A DNA stretch of 7,977 nt from Spirochaetota bacterium (GCA_022704645.1 JAKJGA010000076.1:1-7977), one strand, 5' to 3'. Shown: positions 1 through 5,535, counted from the first letter of the stretch. Translations and numbers: made by a program. The notes: a model not told the origin generated them from the sequence alone.

Positions 1-1214
1 GAAGCCATTTTATTGAACTTGGAATAAGAATTAGCTTCAATGGTCTTTTTAATTTTATCAGTAAGTCTTCCGGATTTTGAAAGAATTATTTCTTCAGGAG
101 TCGGAATTTCCATTCTTACAAATTTTTTGCCGACAAGGCGCTCGAGTTTCGGAAGAAGACGCAGTTCGCCGTGGCTCAAAAATGATATTGATTTGCCGAG
201 TTCGCCCGCGCGGCCTGTTCTGCCCGAACGGTGAACATAAGTTTCGAAATCCTGTGAAGGTGAATAATTTATTACGTGAGTAAGGTTCTTAACGTCAATT
301 CCTCTTGCGGCAACATCTGTCGCGACGAGAATATTACTCTTTTTCTGTCTAAAACGAAGGAGAAATTTCTCTCTCTGCGCCTGCGATACATCCCCGTGAA
401 TCGCTTCGACATGATAGCCTGCCTGTGAAAGCTTTGAAGAAAGCTCATCGACATTGACTTTCGTTTTGCAGAAAATCAAACCGTAAAAATCGGATTCTTT
501 ATCCAGAATTCTGCACAATGCGTCGAATCTGTTCTTAGAAGAAACTTCACAATAAAGATGTTCAATTAAAGCATGAGCCTCTTTTGAAGATTCGTCCTCA
601 ATAACAGAATATTCGCGCATATAGCGTTTTGCTATCTTGAGAATATGATCGGGCATAGTTGCCGAAAAAAGAAGAGTCTTTTTATCGTGATTTGATTTAG
701 CAAGAATAGTTTCCATATCCTCAACAAAACCCATGTTAAGCATTTCATCCGCTTCATCCAGAACCGCGAAGCTGATCTTTGAAATATCAAGCGTTTTGCG
801 TTCAAGATGGTCGATGATTCTGCCCGGAGTTCCGATAACAACCGAAACTTTTCCTTTTAGAGCTCTGATCTGCTCGGAAATGGACTGTCCGCCGTAAATG
901 GCAACTGCTTTGAATTTTCCACCGTCAACAAACGATGAAAATTCAGTGGCTACCTGAATTGCAAGTTCCCTTGTAGGAACAAGCACAAGAGCCTGAATAT
1001 GATGAAGCGATTCGTCAAGCTGTTCTATAATAGGAAGCGCAAAAGCTGCTGTTTTGCCGGTTCCTGTTTTAGCTTTGGCGATCAAATCGCCGTTTTCGCG
1101 CAATAGATGCGGGATAGTCTTTTTTTGAATCGCCGAAGGAGCCTTAAACCCCTTTTCTTTGATTTTTTCTAACGTTCTCGAAAGTCCGAGTTCGCTGAAG
1201 TTCTTAATGGTCAA
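1..1214 (-). CDS. deaD: DEAD-box ATP-dependent RNA helicase, DeaD/CshA type (C-terminus beyond window)
   Basis: The product is a cytoplasmic RNA helicase that unwinds short RNA duplexes using ATP. Members of this family act in ribosome assembly, mRNA decay and cold adaptation. The 404 visible residues carry the full helicase core in order: Q motif with Q30, motif I KTGTGKT (49-55), PTREL (80-84), TPGR (129-132), DEAD (153-156), SAT (185-187), motif IV around LIFCKTK (246-252), ATDVAARGID (298-307) and HRSGRTGRAG (328-337). The HGD-SQAQRE sequence near residue 273 favours DeaD/CshA over RhlE. The start is TTG at 1214: it gives the expected N-terminus just before the Q motif, and a GGAG lies six bases upstream. 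No in-frame ATG occurs before residue 158. The frame stays open to the window edge, so any C-terminal RNA-binding (DbpA-like) domain cannot be seen, and the symbol is a best guess within the family. Confidence 0.93.
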   Translation of the reverse strand, partial: MTIKNFSELGLSRTLEKIKEKGFKAPSAIQKKTIPHLLRENGDLIAKAKTGTGKTAAFALPIIEQLDESLHHIQALVLVPTRELAIQVATEFSSFVDGGKFKAVAIYGGQSISEQIRALKGKVSVVIGTPGRIIDHLERKTLDISKISFAVLDEADEMLNMGFVEDMETILAKSNHDKKTLLFSATMPDHILKIAKRYMREYSVIEDESSKEAHALIEHLYCEVSSKNRFDALCRILDKESDFYGLIFCKTKVNVDELSSKLSQAGYHVEAIHGDVSQAQREKFLLRFRQKKSNILVATDVAARGIDVKNLTHVINYSPSQDFETYVHRSGRTGRAGELGKSISFLSHGELRLLPKLERLVGKKFVRMEIPTPEEIILSKSGRLTDKIKKTIEANSYSKFNKMA

Positions 1215-1220
1215 AATTGT

Positions 1221-1225
1221 CTCCA
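1221..1225 (-). promoter_or_regulatory. Ribosome binding site fixing the TTG start of the helicase
   Basis: On the minus strand CTGGAGAC precedes the TTG at 1214. The GGAG core (1224-1221) ends six bases before the start, which is ideal spacing. No ATG or GTG in the same frame lies nearby, so this site is the main reason for choosing TTG. A TATAAT at 1251-1246 could be the -10 box, but I see no good -35 sequence at the right distance. Confidence 0.6.
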
Positions 1226-1398
1226 GAAATTTATTTTGATGATGAATTATACATTGTTATAGAGGAATCCGAAAGATATAAAACATAACCTTGCGGTCAT
1301 TTTAAAAATACTGTTAAAAATGTCTATTATTAATTATAGACCTTTAACCGGTCAGGTTTTGTCCGGTCACCAGTTTCCGCACGGAGGCGGAAACATTG

Positions 1399-1427
1399 CC
1401 CGCGAGATGGTCGAAGACCATAGCGGG
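1399..1427. other. Covarying hairpin in the 165-bp unit, older copy
   Basis: The outer stem CCCGC/GCGGG encloses the inner stem ATGGTC/GACCAT with a GAA loop. In the two younger copies (1564-1592 and 1729-1757) the outer stem and loop are the same, but the inner stem is GAAGAC/GTCTTC. Four of six inner base pairs differ, and each is changed on both sides so that pairing is kept. This is direct evidence that the fold is under constraint, or that the arms are exchanged together. Confidence 0.8.
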
Positions 1428-1450
1428 AAAACGCAAGCGTTACCTCACAG

Positions 1451-1780
1451 TTTGTGGTGTGAAACTAAATTTAAGTAATTACCGAAGCGAACAGGACGTT
1501 CGCTGAGGAACAACAACGAATTCCTGTAAGCAATATCAAATTCGCACGGAGGCGGAAACACTGCCCGCGAGGAAGACGAAGTCTTCAGCGGGACATCGCT
1601 ATATTTACCTCAGAGTTTGTGGTGTGAAACTAAATTTAAGTAATTACCGAAGCGAACAGGACGTTCGCTGAGGAACAACAACGAATTCCTGTAAGCAATA
1701 TCAAATTCGCACGGAGGCGGAAACACTGCCCGCGAGGAAGACGAAGTCTTCAGCGGGACATCGCTATATTTACCTCAGAG
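1451..1780. repeat. Perfect 165-bp direct tandem duplication
   Basis: Bases 1451-1615 and 1616-1780 are identical by direct comparison at all 165 positions. Only this pair is perfect. The sequences before 1451 and after 1780 belong to the same repeat family but have diverged. The simplest reading is an older array in which one period was recently duplicated or homogenised by slippage or unequal recombination. Copy number could vary between strains. Confidence 0.95.
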
Positions 1781-1871
1781 ATGGGTGCGAAGAATTCAAT
1801 TACTTCACTGTTACGAAGCGAACAGGAAGTTCGCTGAGAATAACTCTAGAATTATTGATGACTTGATTTTT

Positions 1872-2064
1872 CCCGAGTGTCGGAATACAACATAAGGCTT
1901 CTGGCGATGCCTCATATTGCAACCTCCTGTTGCGTATTGAAGGCATCGCTGTGCAGGGATCGTTCCTGCATACTTTGGAATTCGTTTTTTGCATGGATCA
2001 TGCAATAACATCAAAGGGCGTTCCACGCCATTACTCCGAGTGTCGGGATACAATCAAAGGCTTC
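1872..2064. repeat. Imperfect 30-bp direct repeat, copies at 1872-1901 and 2035-2064
   Basis: Both copies contain CCGAGTGTCGG, itself a hairpin (CCGA/TCGG, loop GTG), followed by a related tail ending AAGGCTTC or AAAGGCTTC. I count five mismatches over 30 positions. The spacing is 163 bp, close to the 165-bp period of the array just upstream, so this may be an older and more decayed extension of the same kind of array. The sequence between the copies does not obviously match the 165-bp unit. Confidence 0.6.
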
Positions 2065-2137
2065 GCCTTTAGTATCCGTTTTTTGCATGGTGCCATGCAA
2101 AACAATAAAAGGTGCTACGCACCTTTTAAATCCGTTT

Positions 2138-2187
2138 GTCCATTTCTTTTGCTGTGCCCAAAAGAAATGGACGAAAGAAAAGGGCAC
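2138..2187. other. 13-bp hairpin with potential H-type pseudoknot
   Basis: GTCCATTTCTTTT (2138-2150) pairs perfectly with AAAAGAAATGGAC (2160-2172) around a nine-base loop. Six bases of that loop, GTGCCC (2154-2159), are the exact complement of GGGCAC (2182-2187), only nine bases downstream of the stem. This is the arrangement of an H-type pseudoknot. From memory, intergenic repeats in unrelated phyla show a similar layout of an A/T-rich stem whose loop complements a downstream word, but I could not check that here. Confidence 0.6.
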
Positions 2188-2436
2188 CGCTGCGCGGAGC
2201 TTGTCGCTTCGATTTTCGCACCGCTTTCAGCGGATTGCGAAAGCTCAGCTTATTTGGTGTCCGCTTACAGCGGACGATTAGGGCTTTTTTTTGCATTCAT
2301 CTTTTTCTCGCGCTGACGCGCGATGAAGATTTTTGATTTCAATCGACAATGCCGGCATTCGTTTCATCTCCGTTTCGCGGACGGAAGAGGAGATGTGTCA
2401 GGCTAATACCATCATTGTACACATAAAATATACCTT

Positions 2437-2841
2437 TTAATCATTTTTTTTATTCACAATTCTGAACAGTTTTCTATTCAATTCATAATACATGATAATA
2501 TATGAAATAAAAATAAGCGGATATACTAGTTTGCTTCTTAGCACAAAATATAGTATAAATGATATCAAAAATAAATAGAATGAAATTTGACGAAAAGCAT
2601 AAAACATAATAGTATTTTTTTTAATTGAAGTGCAGTTCTCTATAATAGTAATTGTTGATTTTATCATCCCGAAAAATATTATTCCAATAAACAATATGAA
2701 AATATACTTACTCAATCCACTCAAAGAAAGACCTTTAACAATCAAAACTTCTTTGTAAAATATTCTAGTAATACTGAAAGGAGCTAAAGGTATCCATAAA
2801 AGATAAAATGATATCTTTATTTTGTTTTCAAATATAAACAT
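2437..2841 (-). CDS. Small integral membrane protein of unknown function, 134 residues
   Basis: I do not recognise this protein. Its composition is dominated by Ile, Phe, Leu and Tyr, and it has about four hydrophobic segments (residues 9-28, 45-63, 86-101 and 104-120), so it should sit in the inner membrane. The C-terminus is polar and Lys-rich, ending NKKND. The ATG at 2841 follows an in-frame TAA-TGA; an AGGTGG lies 12 bases upstream, a rather long spacing, so expression may be weak. The gene is very AT-rich compared with the helicase and radical SAM flanks, which fits accessory or acquired DNA. It stands alone: the next gene upstream ends 210 bp away. Confidence 0.65.
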   Translation of the reverse strand: MFIFENKIKISFYLLWIPLAPFSITRIFYKEVLIVKGLSLSGLSKYIFILFIGIIFFGMIKSTITIIENCTSIKKNTIMFYAFRQISFYLFLISFILYFVLRSKLVYPLIFISYIIMYYELNRKLFRIVNKKND

Positions 2842-3051
2842 TTTCGTTCATTACCACCTAAAATATATTTAGTATCCAAACTCATCTTTAATTACATTTA
2901 TTTTAACAAAACCACATCTGTCAGATATATTGGAGCCATCTAAAAAATATGTATGGAAATATTTCAAACAGTCCTATTCCGCTCAAAATCCCAGATATGT
3001 TGACACCTCAGTTTGATTCCGTTTTGATTCTGGCAGTTAAAAATCCTGCTA

Positions 3052-3693
3052 TCACTTTTTTTCAGTTCTTTTTCTAAATTCATTATCCATATTATTTCCT
3101 GCTGTTCGAATGGCAAGTAAACAGCTGCTCTCATTAAATGTTTCTTGTGGTTGTTCATTACCTGATTGTCTTTTTGACAATTCTACACAAATCACATCAT
3201 TTGGCTTTATATCTTCAGAACTTGCGTACCAACCTATTTCTCCAAAACCTTTTAAATTCACATATGAATTCTTTTCTCCAAATTTTTTATTAAGCGATTC
3301 TAAAAGTTCATTATAATATCCGTTTTTCATTGTTATAATTATTTGAAAAGCCATATAAGGGTAGATGCAAGTGTACTCAACTTTGGCAATACAACCTGAA
3401 TCCAATTCCGAACCAATAAAATAATTTGTTTCAATTTTACCTATTTTTTCTACATCTTTTCTTGATCCTGTCCATGAAAATTCTTTTCCAGTATCCCAAT
3501 CATAACATTTAAATGGCACATTCTTTTGTTGAAGAATTGTGATTACATCATGTATCTTAACAGTTGACCAATTTATGCCATATAATCTATTCGGAAATAT
3601 AATATATTTACCATTTTTTACAGCTTTATCATTACTTGGGCAGGAACATAGAGATAGAATACATAAAACAATTAATATGACTGTTTTTCTCAT
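3052..3693 (-). CDS. Predicted lipoprotein of unknown function, 213 residues
   Basis: The N-terminus is a classic export signal: MRK, then a hydrophobic core (V5-L15), then LCSC with the lipidation Cys at residue 18. C16 at the -2 position makes this a relaxed lipobox of the sort tolerated in spirochaetes. The mature part is soluble, with alternating short strands and a helix-like stretch (NELLESLNKKFGEKN, near residue 127), Trp and Tyr residues, and several further Cys residues. I recognise no family. The ATG at 3693 has AGGGGA about nine bases upstream. The stop is TGA followed at once by an in-frame TAG. A candidate promoter lies about 100 bases upstream. The product is likely anchored to a membrane facing the periplasm or the cell surface. 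Confidence 0.75.
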   Translation of the reverse strand: MRKTVILIVLCILSLCSCPSNDKAVKNGKYIIFPNRLYGINWSTVKIHDVITILQQKNVPFKCYDWDTGKEFSWTGSRKDVEKIGKIETNYFIGSELDSGCIAKVEYTCIYPYMAFQIIITMKNGYYNELLESLNKKFGEKNSYVNLKGFGEIGWYASSEDIKPNDVICVELSKRQSGNEQPQETFNESSCLLAIRTAGNNMDNEFRKRTEKK

Positions 3694-3797
3694 TATTCGA
3701 TTCCCCTATCTTAACTTTAAATACAAATTTGACTGCTTGTTTTTGCGGATTACTATCAATAAATCTTAAAGATAAACGGGATTATAAAATCCCATAA

Positions 3798-3826
3798 GAC
3801 ATAACTTGCTCAGTTAAATTTGTCAA
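3798..3826 (-). promoter_or_regulatory. Candidate promoter of the lipoprotein gene
   Basis: On the minus strand a perfect TTGACA (3826-3821) is followed after 17 bases by TATGTC (3803-3798), a weak -10 box. A perfect TATAAT occurs further down at 3786-3781 inside the small hairpin GGGATT/AATCCC (3778-3793), but it has no -35 sequence at normal distance. Either would give a leader of roughly 80-100 bases. Confidence 0.35.
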
Positions 3827-3893
3827 TAAATCATTATTTATCCTCATAAAACTTTATATTGAAAATAGTTTTCATTATAACAATGGCTCTTAT

Positions 3894-3936
3894 ACTTCCG
3901 ACCTCTCTACTTTATAAAAGGAAAGAGGTCGGAAGT
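3894..3936. repeat. Perfect 13-bp inverted repeat with 17-base spacer
   Basis: ACTTCCGACCTCT (3894-3906) is the exact reverse complement of 3924-3936. Neither side has the run of T expected of an intrinsic terminator, so that reading is weak. A TATAAT lies just outside it on the minus strand (3879-3874). It could be a protein-binding palindrome, a stable RNA hairpin, or the end of a small mobile element. No transposase gene is present. Confidence 0.6.
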
Positions 3937-4055
3937 TAGGATTCCCTTTAATGCCTGGTCGAATAAAATGACTCAATCTCGTACTGACAGACTTGGACAG
4001 TAGATGGGTCGCAAAAAGCCTTATATTGTATCCAGACTAAATATCATATATCACA

Positions 4056-4457
4056 TTATTTTTTTGCATTATAAGCATCTGCGTATTTTTTGTCTTCAAC
4101 CATGATATGATTTTTCAGCCAGTCCTTCAAGTCATTGGTAACCGAGATAGACAGCAATACCTCGTTGTTTTCAATTTTTCTTTTGTATTCATTCATCCTT
4201 GCCGTAATCGATTCATGCATTTTCTTTTGTCCGTCAAGTTCTGAATAACCGATTGAATTCATCAGTTTCTCTTCTTCAGAAAAATGATAATGAGTGTAGT
4301 CGAGTACTTCATTTATCATCTCTTTAAGTTTATTATCAACATTCGTTCTCTCAAGATTGTCATAAAAGTTGTTTATTATCTCAATCCATCTTTTATGCTG
4401 TTTATCCATTTCCGGAATACCGATTTCATATTCCTTTCCCCAGGTTACAATACTCAT
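4056..4457 (-). CDS. Bacteriohemerythrin, stand-alone, 133 residues
   Basis: This is a four-helix-bundle protein that binds O2 at a non-heme di-iron site. In bacteria such proteins are used for oxygen sensing, delivery or scavenging, mostly in microaerophiles and anaerobes. The family signature is clear: W6, GIPEMDKQH with H21, H58-F59 followed by E61-E62-E63 and M66 (ligands H58 and E62), H81, then WLKNHI with H117 and D122. The length is normal for a single-domain protein. One feature is odd: the HxxxH motif in the third helix reads QKKMH, so the expected ligand at residue 77 is Gln (codon CAA). The ATG at 4457 has AAGGAGG four bases upstream. A tiny ORF with its own good ribosome binding site precedes the gene and may be in the same transcript. 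Confidence 0.93.
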   Translation of the reverse strand: MSIVTWGKEYEIGIPEMDKQHKRWIEIINNFYDNLERTNVDNKLKEMINEVLDYTHYHFSEEEKLMNSIGYSELDGQKKMHESITARMNEYKRKIENNEVLLSISVTNDLKDWLKNHIMVEDKKYADAYNAKK

Positions 4458-4521
4458 ATATCCTCCTTATAACATTATAACCAAATTATTAATCAATTAA
4501 AAACATCATAAACGCAGTTTT

Positions 4522-4566
4522 CTAAAATCTTCCTTCACCGGTAATTTCCGAAGCTTTTACTCCCAT
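4522..4566 (-). CDS. 14-residue ORF upstream of hemerythrin, possible leader peptide or small protein
   Basis: ATG at 4566 opens a short frame, MGVKASEITGEGRF, ending in TAG. It is preceded by AAAGGAGG only five bases before the ATG, among the best Shine-Dalgarno matches in this window. It ends about 64 bases before the hemerythrin start. Such a strong site in front of so short a frame is unusual: it may be a translated leader, a small protein, or the stub of a gene whose remainder was lost. I recognise no family, and no regulatory hairpin is obvious after it. Confidence 0.4.
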   Translation of the reverse strand: MGVKASEITGEGRF

Positions 4567-4620
4567 TTTCGCCTCCTTTAATTAATAAAATATTAGCACA
4601 GATCATTGATGAGTTCAATA

Positions 4621-4626
4621 ATTATA
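4621..4626 (-). promoter_or_regulatory. Candidate -10 box upstream of the small ORF and hemerythrin gene
   Basis: A perfect TATAAT on the minus strand (4626-4621) lies about 40 bases upstream of the AAAGGAGG of the 14-residue ORF. The -35 position is poor (TTCCTC at 17 bases). Another TATAAT at 4479-4474 abuts the hemerythrin ribosome binding site and would leave almost no leader, so the upstream box is the better candidate and would co-transcribe both frames. Confidence 0.3.
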
Positions 4627-4754
4627 AGGGAATGATAAACTAAGAGGAATTTTACAAAAGAATAAAGATAAATGATTACTGAGTGAATTAACAAAACACA
4701 TAATGATATTATAAAATGATTGATGATAAATAAATCTAAATTGAAAAAACACTT

Positions 4755-4929
4755 ATGAAAGAAAAGGTTAATATAAAAAACAATCCGGCTAAGGTATATT
4801 TATTTCTATTCTTAGCACATGTTTCTGTCTGAGCCGAATTCGCTAAAAGCGGTTCGGCGAGTTCTGCGCTAAAATATCCGGGGTTGATAGATCTTTATCC
4901 GTCAACAACAGATATCCTGTGCGCGCGTT
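4755..4929 (+). pseudogene. Possible N-terminal remnant of an EamA-like (DMT) transporter, interrupted by TGA
   Basis: On the plus strand ATG at 4755 opens 25 codons whose end is hydrophobic (KVYLFLFLAHVSV), then a TGA at 4830-4832. The same frame continues with protein-like sequence including SALKY, LIDLYPSTTDILCARF and IF before it runs into the end of the neighbouring opposite-strand gene. The first membrane helix, then xLKY, then LxxLYP and a conserved-looking ARF resemble the opening of EamA/DMT permeases of about 290 residues; here only about 58 remain. The hairpin GCCGAA/TTCGGC with inner CGCT/AGCG (4833-4858) begins right after the TGA. No good ribosome binding site precedes the ATG. 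The family match is by eye and uncertain. Confidence 0.3.
4833..4858. repeat. Hairpin within the transporter remnant
   Basis: GCCGAA (4833-4838) pairs with TTCGGC (4853-4858), and inside it CGCT (4841-4844) pairs with AGCG (4848-4851) around an AAA loop. The compact style matches the hairpins at 1374-2400. It sits exactly where the remnant's reading frame is broken, so it could be a small palindromic insertion. Confidence 0.55.
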
Positions 4930-5535
4930 TTATTTTCTCTCAAAATCAACATTAAATCCTTTTGTTATGTAATCAAACATTGCCGTATCATCCAAATTCA
5001 TTTTATCTTTTGAAATGATCGACAAGTGCAATTTAAATCTTTCATTTTCATAAGTTTTTGTTGTATAATAATTAACCTGCTTAATCCCCTTAAATGAATT
5101 ATTTTTCATTATTAAGCTTACATCAACCAATGTGGTTAAAATATAATCATTAGCATATTTACTTAGTTTAGTTGTCTCAATACCATATTTTGCTTTATTG
5201 CTTTTATAAAAATTATCCAAATTATTTAAATAAACTTTTGTATCTTCACCTTCATTTTTAAAAATTTCCAATGAGAGATTTAATTTACTGCCGTTTACAA
5301 GTAAAATATAATTTTGCTCATCAATTTGAATTTTATAATCATCGAAATAAGGCAATACAATGGCAAAATGATATTTTAAATTAGTAATTATCATATTATG
5401 TTTTTTACCATCAACCATTACAGTTGTTCCGGTAACGTCATCAAAAACAGTTTTATCATTATGCTTTACTAATTTACTGCTTGAACTAACCGGAACGCAT
5501 AATATCATAATTAAGAATGCAATTTTTTTAAACAT
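4930..5535 (-). CDS. Predicted exported protein of unknown function, 201 residues
   Basis: The N-terminus has a Sec-type signal: MFKK, a hydrophobic core (I5-V14), then PVSSSS, with cleavage likely near residues 18-20. A Cys at 13 lies inside the core and does not form a good lipobox, so I expect a periplasmic or secreted soluble protein. The mature part is rich in Lys, Asn, Asp and Tyr and looks like mixed strand and helix; no motif is recognisable. The ATG at 5535 has AAGGAGA seven bases upstream, a strong site. Codon use is very AT-rich, as in the lipoprotein and membrane protein genes. It is convergent with the transporter remnant, whose frame overlaps its 3' end. Confidence 0.75.
   Translation of the reverse strand: MFKKIAFLIMILCVPVSSSSKLVKHNDKTVFDDVTGTTVMVDGKKHNMIITNLKYHFAIVLPYFDDYKIQIDEQNYILLVNGSKLNLSLEIFKNEGEDTKVYLNNLDNFYKSNKAKYGIETTKLSKYANDYILTTLVDVSLIMKNNSFKGIKQVNYYTTKTYENERFKLHLSIISKDKMNLDDTAMFDYITKGFNVDFERK

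Larger units (their letters stand above)
1374..1865. repeat. Tandem array of a 165-bp unit, three copies, outer parts diverged
   Basis: The word CGCACGGAGGCGGAAACA, or a one-base variant of it, begins units at 1378, 1543 and 1708, exactly 165 bp apart. The unit contains several inverted repeats: an arm ending CGC against GCGGA around ACGGAG; CCCGC against GCGGG (1399-1427 and equivalents); AGCGAAC against GTTCGCT with a five-base loop (1486-1504); and AGGAA against TTCCT (1506-1525). In the first unit the opening hairpin is perfect (TTTCCGC/GCGGAAA, 1374-1393). The third unit diverges after 1780 but keeps the AGCGAAC/GTTCGCT stem at 1817-1835, with one change confined to the loop (AGGAC to AGGAA). 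The mixture of conserved stems and varying loops suggests that the folded form matters. No ORF follows the period. This could be a repeated structured RNA or an intergenic palindromic repeat family. Confidence 0.85.
1870..2400. other. Chain of about fifteen consecutive short hairpins
   Basis: Perfect or near-perfect inverted repeats follow one another with little between them. Examples are GCGATGCCT/AGGCATCGC (1904-1949), TGCAGG/CCTGCA (1952-1970), TTGCATG/CATGCAA (1989-2005), GGCGT/ACGCC (2017-2029), GGATAC/GTATCC enclosing AAAGGC/GCCTTT (2046-2077), TTTTGCATGG/CCATGCAAAA (2081-2102), AAAAGGTG/CACCTTTT (2107-2127), a 13-bp stem (2138-2172), TTTCGCA/TGCGAAA enclosing CCGC/GCGG (2214-2242), GTCCGCT/AGCGGAC (2259-2275), TCGCGC/GCGCGA (2308-2323), the palindrome ATGCCGGCAT (2349-2358) and CATCTC/GAGATG (2365-2395). 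Most loops are two to five bases. Some resemble terminators, but there are far too many for that role. Possible explanations are one large structured RNA, serial insertion of small palindromic elements, or a DNA-level function such as cruciforms or protein binding. Confidence 0.8.
1215..2436. other. Long gene-free region packed with repeats and hairpins
   Basis: These 1.2 kb separate the start of the helicase gene from the end of the next gene. I find no convincing protein in any frame. The longest open frame (plus strand, 1930-2316, 128 codons) runs straight through perfect palindromes and has low-complexity, Cys- and Phe-rich content, so I treat it as fortuitous. The region divides into a short leader with a possible promoter of the helicase (1215-1345), a 165-bp-period repeat array (1374-1865) and a chain of short hairpins (1870-2400). 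It is richer in G+C than the accessory genes that follow it. Confidence 0.75.
3694..4055. other. Gene-free spacer between lipoprotein and hemerythrin genes
   Basis: These 362 bp hold the lipoprotein leader with its candidate promoter, the small hairpin GAAAA/TTTTC (3861-3873) and the strong inverted repeat at 3894-3936. No frame here looks like a gene. On the minus strand an open stretch of about 33 codons near 3945-4045 lacks a start codon and a ribosome binding site. I see no clear terminator after the hemerythrin gene. Confidence 0.6.

Noticed and set aside
1374..1865. CRISPR array
   Set aside because: The repeated unit is 165 bp and contiguous, with no short repeats separated by unique spacers and no cas genes.
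2107..2127. Intrinsic terminator AAAAGGTG/CACCTTTT
   Set aside because: The hairpin is followed by only four T, and no gene ends just before it. It is one of many similar hairpins in the cluster.
1930..2316. 128-codon plus-strand ORF in the hairpin region
   Set aside because: It crosses many perfect palindromes, has no good ribosome binding site and an implausible composition. It is better explained by structured non-coding DNA lacking stops by chance.
3940..4055. End of an insertion sequence or a short minus-strand protein fragment
   Set aside because: There is a 33-codon open stretch and a hairpin nearby, but no start codon, ribosome binding site, transposase or terminal repeat pair that I can support.
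4474..4479. TATAAT as the promoter of the hemerythrin gene
   Set aside because: Transcription would begin inside the ribosome binding site. An upstream promoter is more plausible.
4830..4832. TGA read as tryptophan or selenocysteine
   Set aside because: TGG is used for tryptophan in the intact genes and TGA ends the lipoprotein gene. No selenocysteine context is seen, so a broken gene is the simpler reading.
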